Positions 1 through 8,446 of a DNA stretch of 64,000 nucleotides are shown here, piece after piece. Each line of letters opens with the position of its first letter. Positions within the stretch are counted from its first letter, which is position 1. The DNA lies in NCBI GenBank assembly GCA_008363215.1, contig RHKP01000007.1, positions 49,713 through 113,712 of the forward strand, in the 5' to 3' direction. The position numbers were made by a program, and so were the translations under genes. This DNA is from Cyanobacteria bacterium CYA. Its GTDB lineage: Bacteria; Planctomycetota; Phycisphaerae; Phycisphaerales; UBA1924. The notes beneath the pieces were generated by a model, which saw only the letters and a program-made list of their open reading frames with translations, did no database searches and was not told where the DNA came from.

Positions 1-1
1 G

Positions 2-622
2 AAGCGGTTCTATCAGGCCGATCTAGTGGCCGACGTACTCGCCCACTGCTGGCCCGGAACCCCGCCGACCGCGCCGCAAATCGCCTACGAAGTCCAAATG
101 AAGGGCTTCGGGATGGTGGATTTGGTCATCGCCGAACTTGACGACGCGAACGCGGTGCGTGCCTTTGTCAGTGTCGAGTTGCAAGCGGTCGATATCACCG
201 GCAGCGTCGAACCGGCGTATCAATCCTTGCTCGGCAACGCGCAGGTTGAAGGGAAGATCAGCTACGGATTGAACTGGGCGAACGTCCGCAAGCGGTACGT
301 CTCTCAACTGATCTCGAAGGGCTTCTACCACCACCATTGGGGCAGCAAGATCGTCTCTGTTCTGCAAGAACCCCTCTACGCGCAGTTCCGCCACTACATC
401 CCGTTCGATGAACTGGACCCGAAGTCCGCCACCAGCAACGTCGTCTTCATGCTCTACGATTTTCAGGATGATGCCGAACGCGGTGCGCCGCATCGGCGGC
501 TGGCGTTCACGCGAGCAATCGGAACCAGCCACAACAGCCTAATGACCGGGGCGCTCTATCGCACCCCTCCCGACCGGGCGGTATTCTGCCAGCGCATCCT
601 GGAGCGGCTGAACCGCGAATGA
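2..622 (+). CDS. NotI-family type II restriction endonuclease (5' end outside window)
   Basis: The reading frame is open to the left edge of the window, so the N-terminus is missing and 206 residues are visible. Near the start it reads EVQMKGFGMVDLVIAEL and then SVELQAVDITGSVEPAY. The second stretch has the same arrangement as the E-x-Q active-site region of NotI (EIQTMDFHGSY, from memory), preceded by a candidate metal-binding Asp in VDLVI. Enzymes of this family cleave rare GC-rich sites and would normally be paired with a methyltransferase, which is not in view and may lie to the left. The gene converges on a small minus-strand gene whose stop is 3 nt away. Its position beside a tRNA gene suggests an acquired defence cargo. 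The family call rests on motif memory, not on a search. Confidence 0.6.
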   Translation, partial: KRFYQADLVADVLAHCWPGTPPTAPQIAYEVQMKGFGMVDLVIAELDDANAVRAFVSVELQAVDITGSVEPAYQSLLGNAQVEGKISYGLNWANVRKRYVSQLISKGFYHHHWGSKIVSVLQEPLYAQFRHYIPFDELDPKSATSNVVFMLYDFQDDAERGAPHRRLAFTRAIGTSHNSLMTGALYRTPPDRAVFCQRILERLNRE

Positions 623-625
623 ACG

Positions 626-1015
626 TCACGGGGCCTTCGCGGGGATCGTGTCTTCCAAACGCTGTTGACGTGCCCACGTCTTCAGGCCGGTGCGGGACTG
701 AATCCCCCGCGCTTCGTGTTCCGCTTCTTCTTCGCTGGGCCACCCGCGCCCGTGGTCCGGGTCCGCCAGCATGACCCCGCCTTCTTCGTCCTGGATCACC
801 CAATACTCGGTCGGGTCATCGCGGAGCATGATGGACGCCGTGGGCTTCGCGGCATCGAAGGCATCATCGTCGGGGTACTCCGCCACCACGTCATCAGAGA
901 AGACGACGATGGACCCGTCCGGGCGACGTAGGCCGACGACGTAGACCCCGCCCCCGGATTGCCACGCTTCCCCGCCTACGGCCTTCGCCAGCGTTTCGGC
1001 TTGCTGTTCGTCCAT
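626..1015 (-). CDS. Hypothetical acidic protein, 129 residues
   Basis: I do not recognise this protein. It begins MDEQQAETLAKAVGGEAW and is acidic throughout (for example EYPDDDAFDAAK and WPSEEEAEHEARG), with no signal peptide or membrane segment. I start it at the ATG at 1015; the frame stays open further upstream, but that would run through the tRNA-Asp gene and is rejected. It faces the restriction-enzyme gene tail to tail and lies between that gene and tRNA-Asp, so it is probably part of the same acquired segment. An antirestriction or immunity role is possible, but nothing in the sequence shows it. Confidence 0.55.
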   Translation of the reverse strand: MDEQQAETLAKAVGGEAWQSGGGVYVVGLRRPDGSIVVFSDDVVAEYPDDDAFDAAKPTASIMLRDDPTEYWVIQDEEGGVMLADPDHGRGWPSEEEAEHEARGIQSRTGLKTWARQQRLEDTIPAKAP

Positions 1016-1073
1016 GCCCAAAGTGTACCTTTGGAATCCCGCTGCGCCAGCCCCACCCGGCGGGGATTCAGCT

Positions 1074-1093
1074 TGTGACCCAACTGTGACCCA
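1074..1093. repeat. Pair of 9-bp direct repeats TGTGACCCA, 11 bp apart
   Basis: TGTGACCCA occurs at 1074-1082 and again at 1085-1093, one helical turn apart, close to the 3' end of tRNA-Asp. This spacing is typical of binding sites for integrases or accessory proteins at the edges of integrated elements. No integrase gene is visible here, so this role is an inference. Confidence 0.5.
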
Positions 1094-1097
1094 CCAA

Positions 1098-1126
1098 TGA
1101 AAAACGGCCCATAAAAGGGCCGTTTT
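1098..1126 (-). terminator. Rho-independent terminator after tRNA-Asp
   Basis: A perfect 10-bp inverted repeat (1101-1110 with 1117-1126) encloses a 6-nt loop. On the minus strand it ends in a run of T, a few bases beyond the tRNA 3' end. Confidence 0.8.
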
Positions 1127-1130
1127 CAAG

Positions 1131-1204
<74 letters not shown>

Positions 1205-1352
1205 AACATGTCGCCGGCAGCGCTGCGGCAACGCGAAATGTAGCCCCCAGCCCCTGCGAGTCAAGCAATTCGGCACCCACCACCACCTGTCCTGTGCCTC
1301 CCCGGCCGCATGTCCGGTCAACGGATTCACCTGGCTGATCGCCCCGCCCTGG

Positions 1353-1433
1353 GCATCCGCTCACCCGGCCGCACATCCGCTCACCCGGCCGCACATCCGC
1401 TCACCCGGCCGCACATCCGCTCACCCGGCCGCA
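1353..1433. repeat. Tandem repeat, 20-bp unit, about four copies
   Basis: The unit GCACATCCGCTCACCCGGCC occurs perfectly at 1371-1390, 1391-1410 and 1411-1430, with a slightly altered copy just before. It lies in a gene-free stretch from 1205 to 1730. There are no spacers, so it is not a CRISPR array. Confidence 0.9.
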
Positions 1434-1470
1434 TGGCCCGCGTGCCCCGATCAATCCGCCCGACAAATCA

Positions 1471-1534
1471 CCCGTCCGATCCTTCGCCCATCCGATCCTT
1501 TGCCTGCCCGATCCCTTGCCCGTCCGATCCCTCG
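1471..1534. repeat. Imperfect tandem repeat, 16-bp unit, four copies
   Basis: Units of the form CCCGTCCGATCCYTYG start at 1471, 1487, 1503 and 1519, each with one to three changes. Together with the preceding 20-bp repeat this makes the whole 1353-1534 interval a low-complexity array with no gene that I can support. Confidence 0.8.
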
Positions 1535-1730
1535 CCCGCTCGGGTCTGGCGCCCGCGGCGTGCCGGATCCGCATTCCCTTTCCAGGCCCAACCGGCTCGG
1601 GCCCCTCTCTCGGCCGGCCGCAAAAAAGCAACCGCCCCCGCCGCGTGGGCGAGGGCTGGCAGATGCTCGATCGCTCTGGTCGAGGTCGACGCGCTGCGTG
1701 TCGGCGGCGCCACCCGCGCCGGCCGCATCA

Positions 1731-1937
1731 TCACGCAGGACGCTTCAACTGGATCCGCCCCTGCTCCTGCAACTCGAACGGGCTGCCGTTGGCCCCCACT
1801 TTCGAGGCATTGATCCACAGCACCGCACACGCGGCCGCCAGCGCCACCACCGCCACGAACATCAGCGCGGTGTACACGTCGGGCACCGGGCCTCGCGACT
1901 GCCTCCCGCCGGGCATCTGCATTCCGAACTGGCTCAT
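1731..1937 (-). CDS. Small membrane protein, 68 residues
   Basis: I do not recognise the family. The protein has a short polar N-terminus (MSQFGMQMPGG), one clear transmembrane segment at about residues 23-42 (ALMFVAVVALAAACAVLWI), and a polar C-terminal tail of about 25 residues. Its ATG at 1937 lies 30 nt after the stop of the coiled-coil membrane protein transcribed in the same direction, so the two probably form an operon. The single-pass topology suggests that it works with that neighbour. Confidence 0.6.
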   Translation of the reverse strand: MSQFGMQMPGGRQSRGPVPDVYTALMFVAVVALAAACAVLWINASKVGANGSPFELQEQGRIQLKRPA

Positions 1938-1967
1938 GTCCTGGTCCTTTCCTTTGCAGAGTGCGCG

Positions 1968-2816
1968 TCAGGGTTGCAGGCGCGAAACCACCGTGTCGCC
2001 CGTCTGCACCACCTTGCCGGGCTGGAGCAGCGTCACGCGGGCCGTCGACACGTTCAGGTCGCTGCTGATCACCACCACGTCGGCGATGTACGCGCTCCCC
2101 CGCGTGATGATCAACTTGTTGTTCCGGTTCACCCGATCATTCTGACCCAGGTTGATCTGCACCACGTACTGGCCCATCGCCGAGTCAAACGTCACGTTCT
2201 GCACCAGTCCGCGAATCACCCCGCCTGGAATCTCCTGCGGCTCGCTCAGGTCGCCGGTGTCGGTCTGTCCCGCCCCGGTCTTCGGCGGATTGGCGATCTG
2301 CTCCTGCAATGCCCGGATGTTCGCCTCGAGCACCTGGCTGCGCGAAATCTCGTTGCTCAGGCGCTCTTCCAGTTGCAGCATCTGCTCACGGGCCTGCAGT
2401 TCGTTGTTCCGCAACTGCGTCACTTCGTCCTTGTACGCCTCGATAATCAGCGCCTGCGCCTTGGTCGCCTCCAGCGCACCCTGCACCCGCCGGTCCGCCG
2501 CCGCCTTGTCGGCCTGCACACCCCGCAGATCCGTCTGCAGCCGCGTGCGGTCCGCCTCCAGGTCGCGCATCGTCGCCGTGTTCGCCTGCAACTGCGCCCG
2601 CAAACCCTGGATCTCCGAGTCCTTCTCCCGGCTCACCAGTTCATGCTGGGCCGTCTGCGCCCGCAGCGATTCGGCCGCCACTTCCGCCGACGCCAGCGCA
2701 TCGTTGTAGTTCGACACGATCTGGTCCGTGTTGATCGTGTACGAAATCGTCAGCGCCGACAGCATGATGCTCAGCACCGCCGCGAACAGCACGAACACCT
2801 TCGTCAAGATATGCAC
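1968..2816 (-). CDS. Membrane-anchored coiled-coil protein with C-terminal beta domain
   Basis: The product has 282 residues. An N-terminal hydrophobic segment (about residues 5-27) is followed by a long coiled coil from about residue 35 to 175, rich in Q, E, R and L heptads. The C-terminal domain of about 90 residues (residues 190-282) contains NDRVNRNNKLIITRGSAYIADVVV and resembles the small beta barrels of MreC-type proteins, though I would not assign it to that family. Translation starts at GTG 2816, behind a GAGGAG ribosome site 8 nt upstream. It is followed by the small membrane protein. A scaffolding role in the envelope is an inference from architecture only. Confidence 0.65.
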   Translation of the reverse strand: MHILTKVFVLFAAVLSIMLSALTISYTINTDQIVSNYNDALASAEVAAESLRAQTAQHELVSREKDSEIQGLRAQLQANTATMRDLEADRTRLQTDLRGVQADKAAADRRVQGALEATKAQALIIEAYKDEVTQLRNNELQAREQMLQLEERLSNEISRSQVLEANIRALQEQIANPPKTGAGQTDTGDLSEPQEIPGGVIRGLVQNVTFDSAMGQYVVQINLGQNDRVNRNNKLIITRGSAYIADVVVISSDLNVSTARVTLLQPGKVVQTGDTVVSRLQP

Positions 2817-3093
2817 GCCTGACTCCTCGCCTGAGTCGGACCGATCTGCTCGGCCCTCGTTTTCCCTGCCCGCGAGATTCCACCCCTTCGCCGGGCCCCA
2901 ACCCGCCTGCCCGCCCCGGCTCCATCCGGAAGCCGGAGGGACTCAAAGCATAGCGGCCGCTCCGTGCCGGTGCGGAACCACAAGTCTGTCCGACCTCTTC
3001 TCGATCGGCATACAGCACCCCAAGCCCGCTCGGCGGGGGAACCATACGCCACAAACACCTTGGCAGATCGACCAGAACGGTCCCTTTTTGCCC

Positions 3094-4182
3094 CTACAGC
3101 CCCGCCGAAGCCGTTTCCTGCCTCAGGATCTTCAGCACCGCCGTTGCCGCCGACACCCGCGTCAACCCGGACTTATCCCCCAGCAGATGGTCCAACTTCC
3201 CGAGGTTGTCCACACGACCGATCTGCCCATACACGAACGCCGCCTGCGCTCGCACCGCGTCCTGCTCGCTCCCCGAGTACTTGTCCGCGACGAAAGTGCC
3301 GTCCGGAACCCCCAGCGCGCTGAGCGAACCCGCCACGGCCAGCATCACCTCGGCCGGCGGCTCGGTCCCCTGCTGACCACGGTACGCCGACAGATTGATC
3401 AGCCGGTCAATCGACTCACGGTCCTGGAGCGTTCCGATGATCTGCGCCGCCAGGGCCGCCGGCTCGAGCATCTCCGGGCTCGAAGGCAACAACGCCGCCC
3501 GAATTGCGTCCAGTTGCGCCCGCTCGCCCAGTTTGACCATCGCCTCGGCAATCTGGAGTTCGAGCAACCTCTGCTCAACCAGCGTCGCCCCGGGCGTCTT
3601 CTGCCGTGCCGCCTCCGACAACATCGCCAATGCCGATGGGTCCCCCAACTCCCCGAGGATGAACGCCGCGTGCGCCCGCCTCCGCGTCGAACGATCATCA
3701 AACAACAGGTCGGACAGCGGTGTGCGATCGGGGCTCTCTCCCAGACGCGTGAGCGCAAAGATAGCCGACGCCCGGACATACGGCGAAGTATCCTGGAGCA
3801 ACGGGCGCACCGATGCCCCCAGCGTGCTCAATCGCGCCCGCCCCACCACCATCGCCGCCACTGACCGCACGCCCTCGTTCTCGTCCTTCAGCCCCGCGGC
3901 CGCGATCGCCTCAACCCGCGACGGGGCCTCCAGCAATCCCTCGATCGCATTGGCCCGCTCCAGCGCCCAGTCGCTCGCCGCCGCCTTCATCAACTCATCC
4001 AGCGCCCGCTCACGCAACTGCGATCGCGCCACCGGGTCGGAGTACGCCAGCGTCGTTTCCACGGGCGTGACGGTCGCCCGCCCCCGCCCCGCGCCGGCTG
4101 TCGAGCCGGTCGTGGCGCACCCGCCCGAAACACCGACCACCACGCACAGCCCCGCCTTCATCCAACTCGCCCAGTTTCGCAT
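3094..4182 (-). CDS. HEAT-repeat protein, probable lipoprotein
   Basis: The product has 362 residues from the ATG at 4182, chosen because AGGAAG lies just upstream; an in-frame TTG at 4197 is the alternative. A signal peptide (KAGLCVVVGVSGG) precedes Cys and then ATTGSTAG, so lipid attachment is likely although the lipobox is not canonical. From about residue 55 there are repeated helical pairs of HEAT/armadillo type, such as VRSVAAMVVGRARL and VRASAIFALTRLGE. Such proteins act as binding scaffolds. It lies downstream of lnt, the enzyme that completes lipoprotein acylation, and is transcribed in the same direction. Confidence 0.7.
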   Translation of the reverse strand: MRNWASWMKAGLCVVVGVSGGCATTGSTAGAGRGRATVTPVETTLAYSDPVARSQLRERALDELMKAAASDWALERANAIEGLLEAPSRVEAIAAAGLKDENEGVRSVAAMVVGRARLSTLGASVRPLLQDTSPYVRASAIFALTRLGESPDRTPLSDLLFDDRSTRRRAHAAFILGELGDPSALAMLSEAARQKTPGATLVEQRLLELQIAEAMVKLGERAQLDAIRAALLPSSPEMLEPAALAAQIIGTLQDRESIDRLINLSAYRGQQGTEPPAEVMLAVAGSLSALGVPDGTFVADKYSGSEQDAVRAQAAFVYGQIGRVDNLGKLDHLLGDKSGLTRVSAATAVLKILRQETASAGL

Positions 4183-4247
4183 CGCTTGCTTCCTCAATTC
4201 AACCGCCTGCCCTCACAACGCCCGTTCCTGCCCGCGTGTTCGCGCTC

Positions 4248-6011
4248 CTACGAGCCCGGGGCACCAGCGAGCGAGCCGTCCCTCTCTCCATCTTCATCCT
4301 TCCGGCGCTTTGATCGGCCCCTCGCCACCGCGGCCACCACAAGTCCGCCGGTCGCCGCCAGACACCCCCAGCCTCCCACGTCCCCCACCCGCGTGTAGAT
4401 CGTTCGCCCCGAAACCGTGGGAATCTCGATCACTGCCGTTCCCGACCCCCGCCCCAGAACCGCTCTTCCCGTCGCCGGATCCGCCACACCCCGCGATATC
4501 TCCCGCCCACGCTGGTCAAACGCCCCGCTGATCCCTGTGTTGGCCACCCGCACCATCGGCACGCCCAGTTCCAGGCACCTCCACCGGGCCGTCAGCATGT
4601 GGTGCTCACGACCCGGCATCCACCACCCAAACCATCCGTCGTTGGTCAGGTTGATCATCACCTGAGCCTCCCCCGCCCCTCCTACCAGCCGACGACACAC
4701 CCACGGCATCGTCGCCTCGAAACACACCGGCGCCGCTACGGTAATCGTCCGCCCGTCGACCAGCCGCACCTCCAGTGCCTGCGCCGACGTGCCCGCGTCG
4801 AGGTCAAACTGCATCCCGGCCGCCCCGATCCCCAGCAGCCGCTCCTCCAGCCAGCCCCACTGCGAGATGTAGGGCATGTACTCGCCGAACGGCGTCAGCG
4901 CCACCTTGTCATACCGCTTGGTCGGCGCTTTCCCGTCCTCAATCACGAACACCGAGTTGTACCGCTTGTCGGCGTTGTACCGGAACCGCCTCTGCTCGTC
5001 CGGCTCGATGTGCAGACCTTCAAACCCGGGCCCGCCGATCATGATCGGCGTTCGCAGCGCGCCCTGCATCAGGATCAACTCGTCGGCGAACAGCGTAACC
5101 GGGTAGCGCTCCATCACGCCGTCGGGTGCGCGCCGCTCAAACTCCAGCATCTTGCGCCGCTCGTGTGCAAGCGACACCGCGTCCAGCGTCCACCCCGGGC
5201 TCATCGCCTCGGGCAGCGCGATCACGTCCGGATGCTGGGCCCCCGCCGCCGCGATCAGCGCCTTCATCGCCTGCCAGTCCTCAAAGCGCTGACCCATCGT
5301 CCAGTCGATCTTGACATCCTGCGGCACGTTGGTCTGCACCACGCCGACGCGCAGACTCCCCGTCGCGTCAGGCCACGGATCGATCACAAGTCCTGCGCCC
5401 GCCCATGCCACGCAGACGGCAGCCGTCACCATCGCCGCACGCCGCCGACCGACGCTCCAGCACACCACCGTCACCGCCGGCAGCGTCACCAGCAGGCTGA
5501 CGGCGTACGTTCCGACCAATGCCGCCGGCCAGACCAGAAACCCCTGTCCGGCCAGCGGATGCGCCAGGAAGTACCACGCATACCCGCCCGCGATGATCTG
5601 CCCGCGCAAAAACTCAAAGCCGACCCAGATCAGTCCCCACGCCCACACCGACCAGCCCAGTCGTCGATGGACTCCGGCCGCGCACCACACCGCCAGCCCT
5701 GTCAACGCCGAGAGGACGATCACCAGCGGCACGACGCCAAACGCGGACACCCGCGCCACCCAGATATGCGCCAGGAGCCACCAGGGCGATACCCCGATCG
5801 CGCACCAGAAAGCGCACGTCAGCGCCCGTTCCCGCGCGTGCCAACTCACCAGCGACAGCGGGAGCGGCGCGACGAACACCAGCCCCCACAGCCACACCGG
5901 AGGGTACGCCAGCACCATCAACAATCCGCAAGCCAGCCCGGCCAGCAGCCCGCTCCGACGCGGATGCTGCGCGATCCACCGACCCGGCGCCTCGACGTCA
6001 CCCGCCCGCAT
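4248..6011 (-). CDS. lnt: Apolipoprotein N-acyltransferase
   Basis: This inner-membrane enzyme transfers an acyl chain from phospholipid to the N-terminal Cys of lipoproteins. The 587-residue protein has about six N-terminal membrane segments (residues 20-205), then a nitrilase-type domain. All three catalytic positions are visible: Glu in ALPEAMSPGW, Lys in YDKVALTPFGEY, and Cys in PVCFEATMPW. A last membrane segment lies near the C-terminus. Its ATG overlaps the end of accD by 14 nt, so the two are translationally coupled. The pairing of lnt with lspA elsewhere in the window (59788) covers two of the three lipoprotein maturation steps. Confidence 0.92.
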   Translation of the reverse strand: MRAGDVEAPGRWIAQHPRRSGLLAGLACGLLMVLAYPPVWLWGLVFVAPLPLSLVSWHARERALTCAFWCAIGVSPWWLLAHIWVARVSAFGVVPLVIVLSALTGLAVWCAAGVHRRLGWSVWAWGLIWVGFEFLRGQIIAGGYAWYFLAHPLAGQGFLVWPAALVGTYAVSLLVTLPAVTVVCWSVGRRRAAMVTAAVCVAWAGAGLVIDPWPDATGSLRVGVVQTNVPQDVKIDWTMGQRFEDWQAMKALIAAAGAQHPDVIALPEAMSPGWTLDAVSLAHERRKMLEFERRAPDGVMERYPVTLFADELILMQGALRTPIMIGGPGFEGLHIEPDEQRRFRYNADKRYNSVFVIEDGKAPTKRYDKVALTPFGEYMPYISQWGWLEERLLGIGAAGMQFDLDAGTSAQALEVRLVDGRTITVAAPVCFEATMPWVCRRLVGGAGEAQVMINLTNDGWFGWWMPGREHHMLTARWRCLELGVPMVRVANTGISGAFDQRGREISRGVADPATGRAVLGRGSGTAVIEIPTVSGRTIYTRVGDVGGWGCLAATGGLVVAAVARGRSKRRKDEDGERDGSLAGAPGS

Positions 6012-6840
6012 AGTCGATCAGACGCGCAATCTCCGTGCGCAGATCCTTGCGGGCTACCACACGATCCACCAGCCCTGCCTGCATCAGGAACTCGGCCCGC
6101 TGGAACCCGTCGGGAAGATCCTGCCGGATTGTCTGCCGGATCACGCGAGGCCCGGCAAAGCCGATCAGCGCCTTCGGCTCGGCCAGAATCACGTCGCCGA
6201 GCATCGCAAAACTGGCCGTGACGCCGCCGGTCGTCGGATCAGTCAGCACGCTGATGAACAGCCCGCCCGCGTCGTCGAATCGCGCCAGCGCCGCCGACGT
6301 CTTGGCCATCTGCATCAGACTCAGCCCCGACTCCTGCATGCGGGCCCCGCCCGAGCAACTGACGATCACCAGAGGAAGCCTCTGCTCCAGCGCCGATTCA
6401 ATCGTGCGTGTCACCGTCTCGCCCACCACGCAGCCCATCGACCCCATCATGAATGTCAGATCCAGGCAGCACATCATCGTCGGGCGCCCCTTGACGAAGC
6501 AGCGCCCCGCCACCACCGCGTCGTCCCGCCCCGACCGACGCTGCTCGCTCACCAGACGCTCCGTGTACGACTTGAGGTCGGTAAACAGCAGCGGATCGGT
6601 CGAAGTCAGCCCCGTGAACATTGCCTCAAATGTCCCCGGGTCGCTCAACTGGCTCACCCGTTCGCCGGCCGAGATCCGGAAATGGTGCTGACATTCCGGG
6701 CACACGTGCAGATTGGCTTCCATCTGCCGCCGGTACACCATCTGCCCGCAACTCGGACAACGCAGCCACAAACCTTCGGGGATCGCCGAACGACGAGCCG
6801 GCTTCAACTCCGCCCACGTCCGCACAGCCACATTGGTCAT
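5998..6840 (-). CDS. accD: Acetyl-CoA carboxylase carboxyltransferase subunit beta
   Basis: This is the beta half of the carboxyltransferase that makes malonyl-CoA, the first step of fatty acid synthesis. The 280-residue protein starts with a four-Cys zinc ribbon (CPSCGQ and CPECQH) preceded by the family signature IPEGLWLRCPSC, then the crotonase-like carboxyltransferase fold with SCSGGARMQES and GPRVIRQTI. I use ATG 6840; a GTG at 6876 is possible but gives an extension unlike the family. The stop overlaps the lnt start. The partner gene accA lies far away at 57551. Confidence 0.95.
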   Translation of the reverse strand: MTNVAVRTWAELKPARRSAIPEGLWLRCPSCGQMVYRRQMEANLHVCPECQHHFRISAGERVSQLSDPGTFEAMFTGLTSTDPLLFTDLKSYTERLVSEQRRSGRDDAVVAGRCFVKGRPTMMCCLDLTFMMGSMGCVVGETVTRTIESALEQRLPLVIVSCSGGARMQESGLSLMQMAKTSAALARFDDAGGLFISVLTDPTTGGVTASFAMLGDVILAEPKALIGFAGPRVIRQTIRQDLPDGFQRAEFLMQAGLVDRVVARKDLRTEIARLIDYAGG

Positions 6841-6917
6841 GCCGATGTTCCGTTTCGAGACCGGCCCGGACCGCACCGCTCTCGCCTGGTTTCCACTTCT
6901 ACTTCCGAGTCAACTGC

Positions 6918-7541
6918 TCACGATTCCGCATCCGTCGAACCGGCGGCACTGAGCAACTGTTCAAGGTCCACCTCGTGCCATGCCAAGAGTGGTGCCTCTC
7001 GCATGACCTCCCAGACCCGACTCGACGGCATCGATCCAAGCCAGCAGCGTAGCACCGCCCAAGCCATCGGGCGCACTACCACCCCAATCCGGGTGTCTTT
7101 GGATCGCACTTTCTCCAAGGCTCGCACCAGTCCATCCACAATCCGTTCCCGACCTGCGTGGAACGACTCTCCCCCCGGAACCTGCACCGATCCCGGGTCG
7201 GCCTGCCACTGTCGGAACGCCGTCGGATAGCGCTCTGCCAGTTCGTTGGCCCGCAGCCCTTCCCACAGCCCCAGTCGCACATCGCTCAAACTCTCGACCA
7301 CACGGACCCTGGCGTTGGTGCTTCCGGCCACCAGTTCGGCAATCTGCACCGAACTCTCGTCCGCAGAACTGAGCACCACGTCCAGGTCGTTGGAACCCAT
7401 CGCATCCAGCGCCTGCTCGATGCGACCGCGCCCCGCCTCGCACAGCGGCAGGTCGCTCGAACCCACCAGCCGCCCGCAATCGTCCCACTCCGTGGCACAG
7501 GAGCGGACCAGCAACACCGTGAAATCGCGAGCCTTGGCCAT
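6918..7541 (-). CDS. Histidine-phosphatase-fold protein lacking catalytic residues
   Basis: The 207-residue protein has the length and order of the phosphoglycerate mutase/histidine phosphatase family. The N-terminal strand LLVRSCATEW stands where active members have LVRHGxTxxN. The second motif is SSADESSVQIAEL (normally SSDLxRAxxTA), and GLWEGL retains the conserved Glu. The C-terminal strand VVVRPMAWAVLR replaces the usual vSHGG motif. The nucleophilic His, the second His, the motif Gly and the phosphate-binding Arg are therefore all missing. The reading frame is intact and neighbours are tightly packed, so this is a pseudoenzyme rather than a decayed gene. A binding or regulatory role is an inference. 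Confidence 0.75.
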   Translation of the reverse strand: MAKARDFTVLLVRSCATEWDDCGRLVGSSDLPLCEAGRGRIEQALDAMGSNDLDVVLSSADESSVQIAELVAGSTNARVRVVESLSDVRLGLWEGLRANELAERYPTAFRQWQADPGSVQVPGGESFHAGRERIVDGLVRALEKVRSKDTRIGVVVRPMAWAVLRCWLGSMPSSRVWEVMREAPLLAWHEVDLEQLLSAAGSTDAES

Positions 7542-7707
7542 ATGCGATCGTTCTCACGCGAACCTGTCGCCCACCGGCGCGAGAATCCTACCAACATCAA
7601 CATCGGCATCAAACGCCCGAATCAATCATCCGTTTCGAGGGCGTGTTCGGATTCCTCTTGGTGTTTCCGCCCCGGCGGCCCTGAAAAGCCCGCCAACCCA
7701 TTCCCGC

Positions 7708-8394
7708 TCATCCCCCCGAAATGCGGAGATCGGAAATCACCCCAGCGCGCTTATCAGACGCCTGCCCGAAGATCGCCGACGCAGCCACCAGCACATTGAC
7801 CCCCGCGCCGCGCACCGCGGCCGCGTTCTTCGGACCCACTCCCCCGTCCATCTGGATCCACCCGCGATAACCCTGCTCGCGCAGTCGCCGCACCTTCTCC
7901 AGCACCTCGGCCCGAAATGCCTGTCCGGAAAACCCCGGCTGCACGCTCATGACCAGGATCAACTCGAACTGGTCGGCGATCGAGAGCACAGGCTCAATGG
8001 GCGTCTTGGGATTGACTGCAAGTCCTGCGGTGGCCCCCAACTCCCGCACGTCCCGCGCCAGATCGACCGCCTTGTCAATGTTCATCACCTCCATGTGAAA
8101 AGTCAGGTGATCGGCCCCGGCCTGGATGAACGGCTCAAAGAACTGCTCCGGGTATGTCACCATCAGGTGGACATCGAGGCACACATGCGGGAAGCGCGCG
8201 CGCAGGCAACGGCACACGTCCGGGCCCATGGTCAGGTTCGGGACGAAGTGCCCGTCCATCACGTCCAGGTGCAGCCCGTCGGCGCCGGCCTCGAGCACCC
8301 CCAGGCTTTCCTCCCCCAGGCGGGTGAAATCGGCCGAGAGAATCGAGGGGAAAACCAGCGTGCGGGCATCCGCGCGTTTGAGTCGCTCACGCAT
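7708..8394 (-). CDS. rpe: Ribulose-phosphate 3-epimerase
   Basis: This enzyme interconverts ribulose 5-phosphate and xylulose 5-phosphate in the pentose phosphate pathway. The 228-residue TIM barrel shows the family motifs in order: PSILSADFTRLGEE near residue 16, LHLDVMDGHFVPNLT, CLDVHLMVTYPEQF, MSVQPGFSGQ and MDGGVGPKNA. The start at 8394 overlaps the divergent reading frame on the other strand, and the intergenic space to the next plus-strand start (8447) is only 52 nt, so the two promoters must be compact. Confidence 0.95.
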   Translation of the reverse strand: MRERLKRADARTLVFPSILSADFTRLGEESLGVLEAGADGLHLDVMDGHFVPNLTMGPDVCRCLRARFPHVCLDVHLMVTYPEQFFEPFIQAGADHLTFHMEVMNIDKAVDLARDVRELGATAGLAVNPKTPIEPVLSIADQFELILVMSVQPGFSGQAFRAEVLEKVRRLREQGYRGWIQMDGGVGPKNAAAVRGAGVNVLVAASAIFGQASDKRAGVISDLRISGG

Positions 8395-8446
8395 GTCAGA
8401 CTCTACTCCCGTCTACGATCGACCACACCCCGACGGAGGCGCGATC

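Noticed and set aside
1353..1433. Possible CRISPR array
   Set aside because: Units are directly adjacent with no unique spacers, and no cas genes are present.
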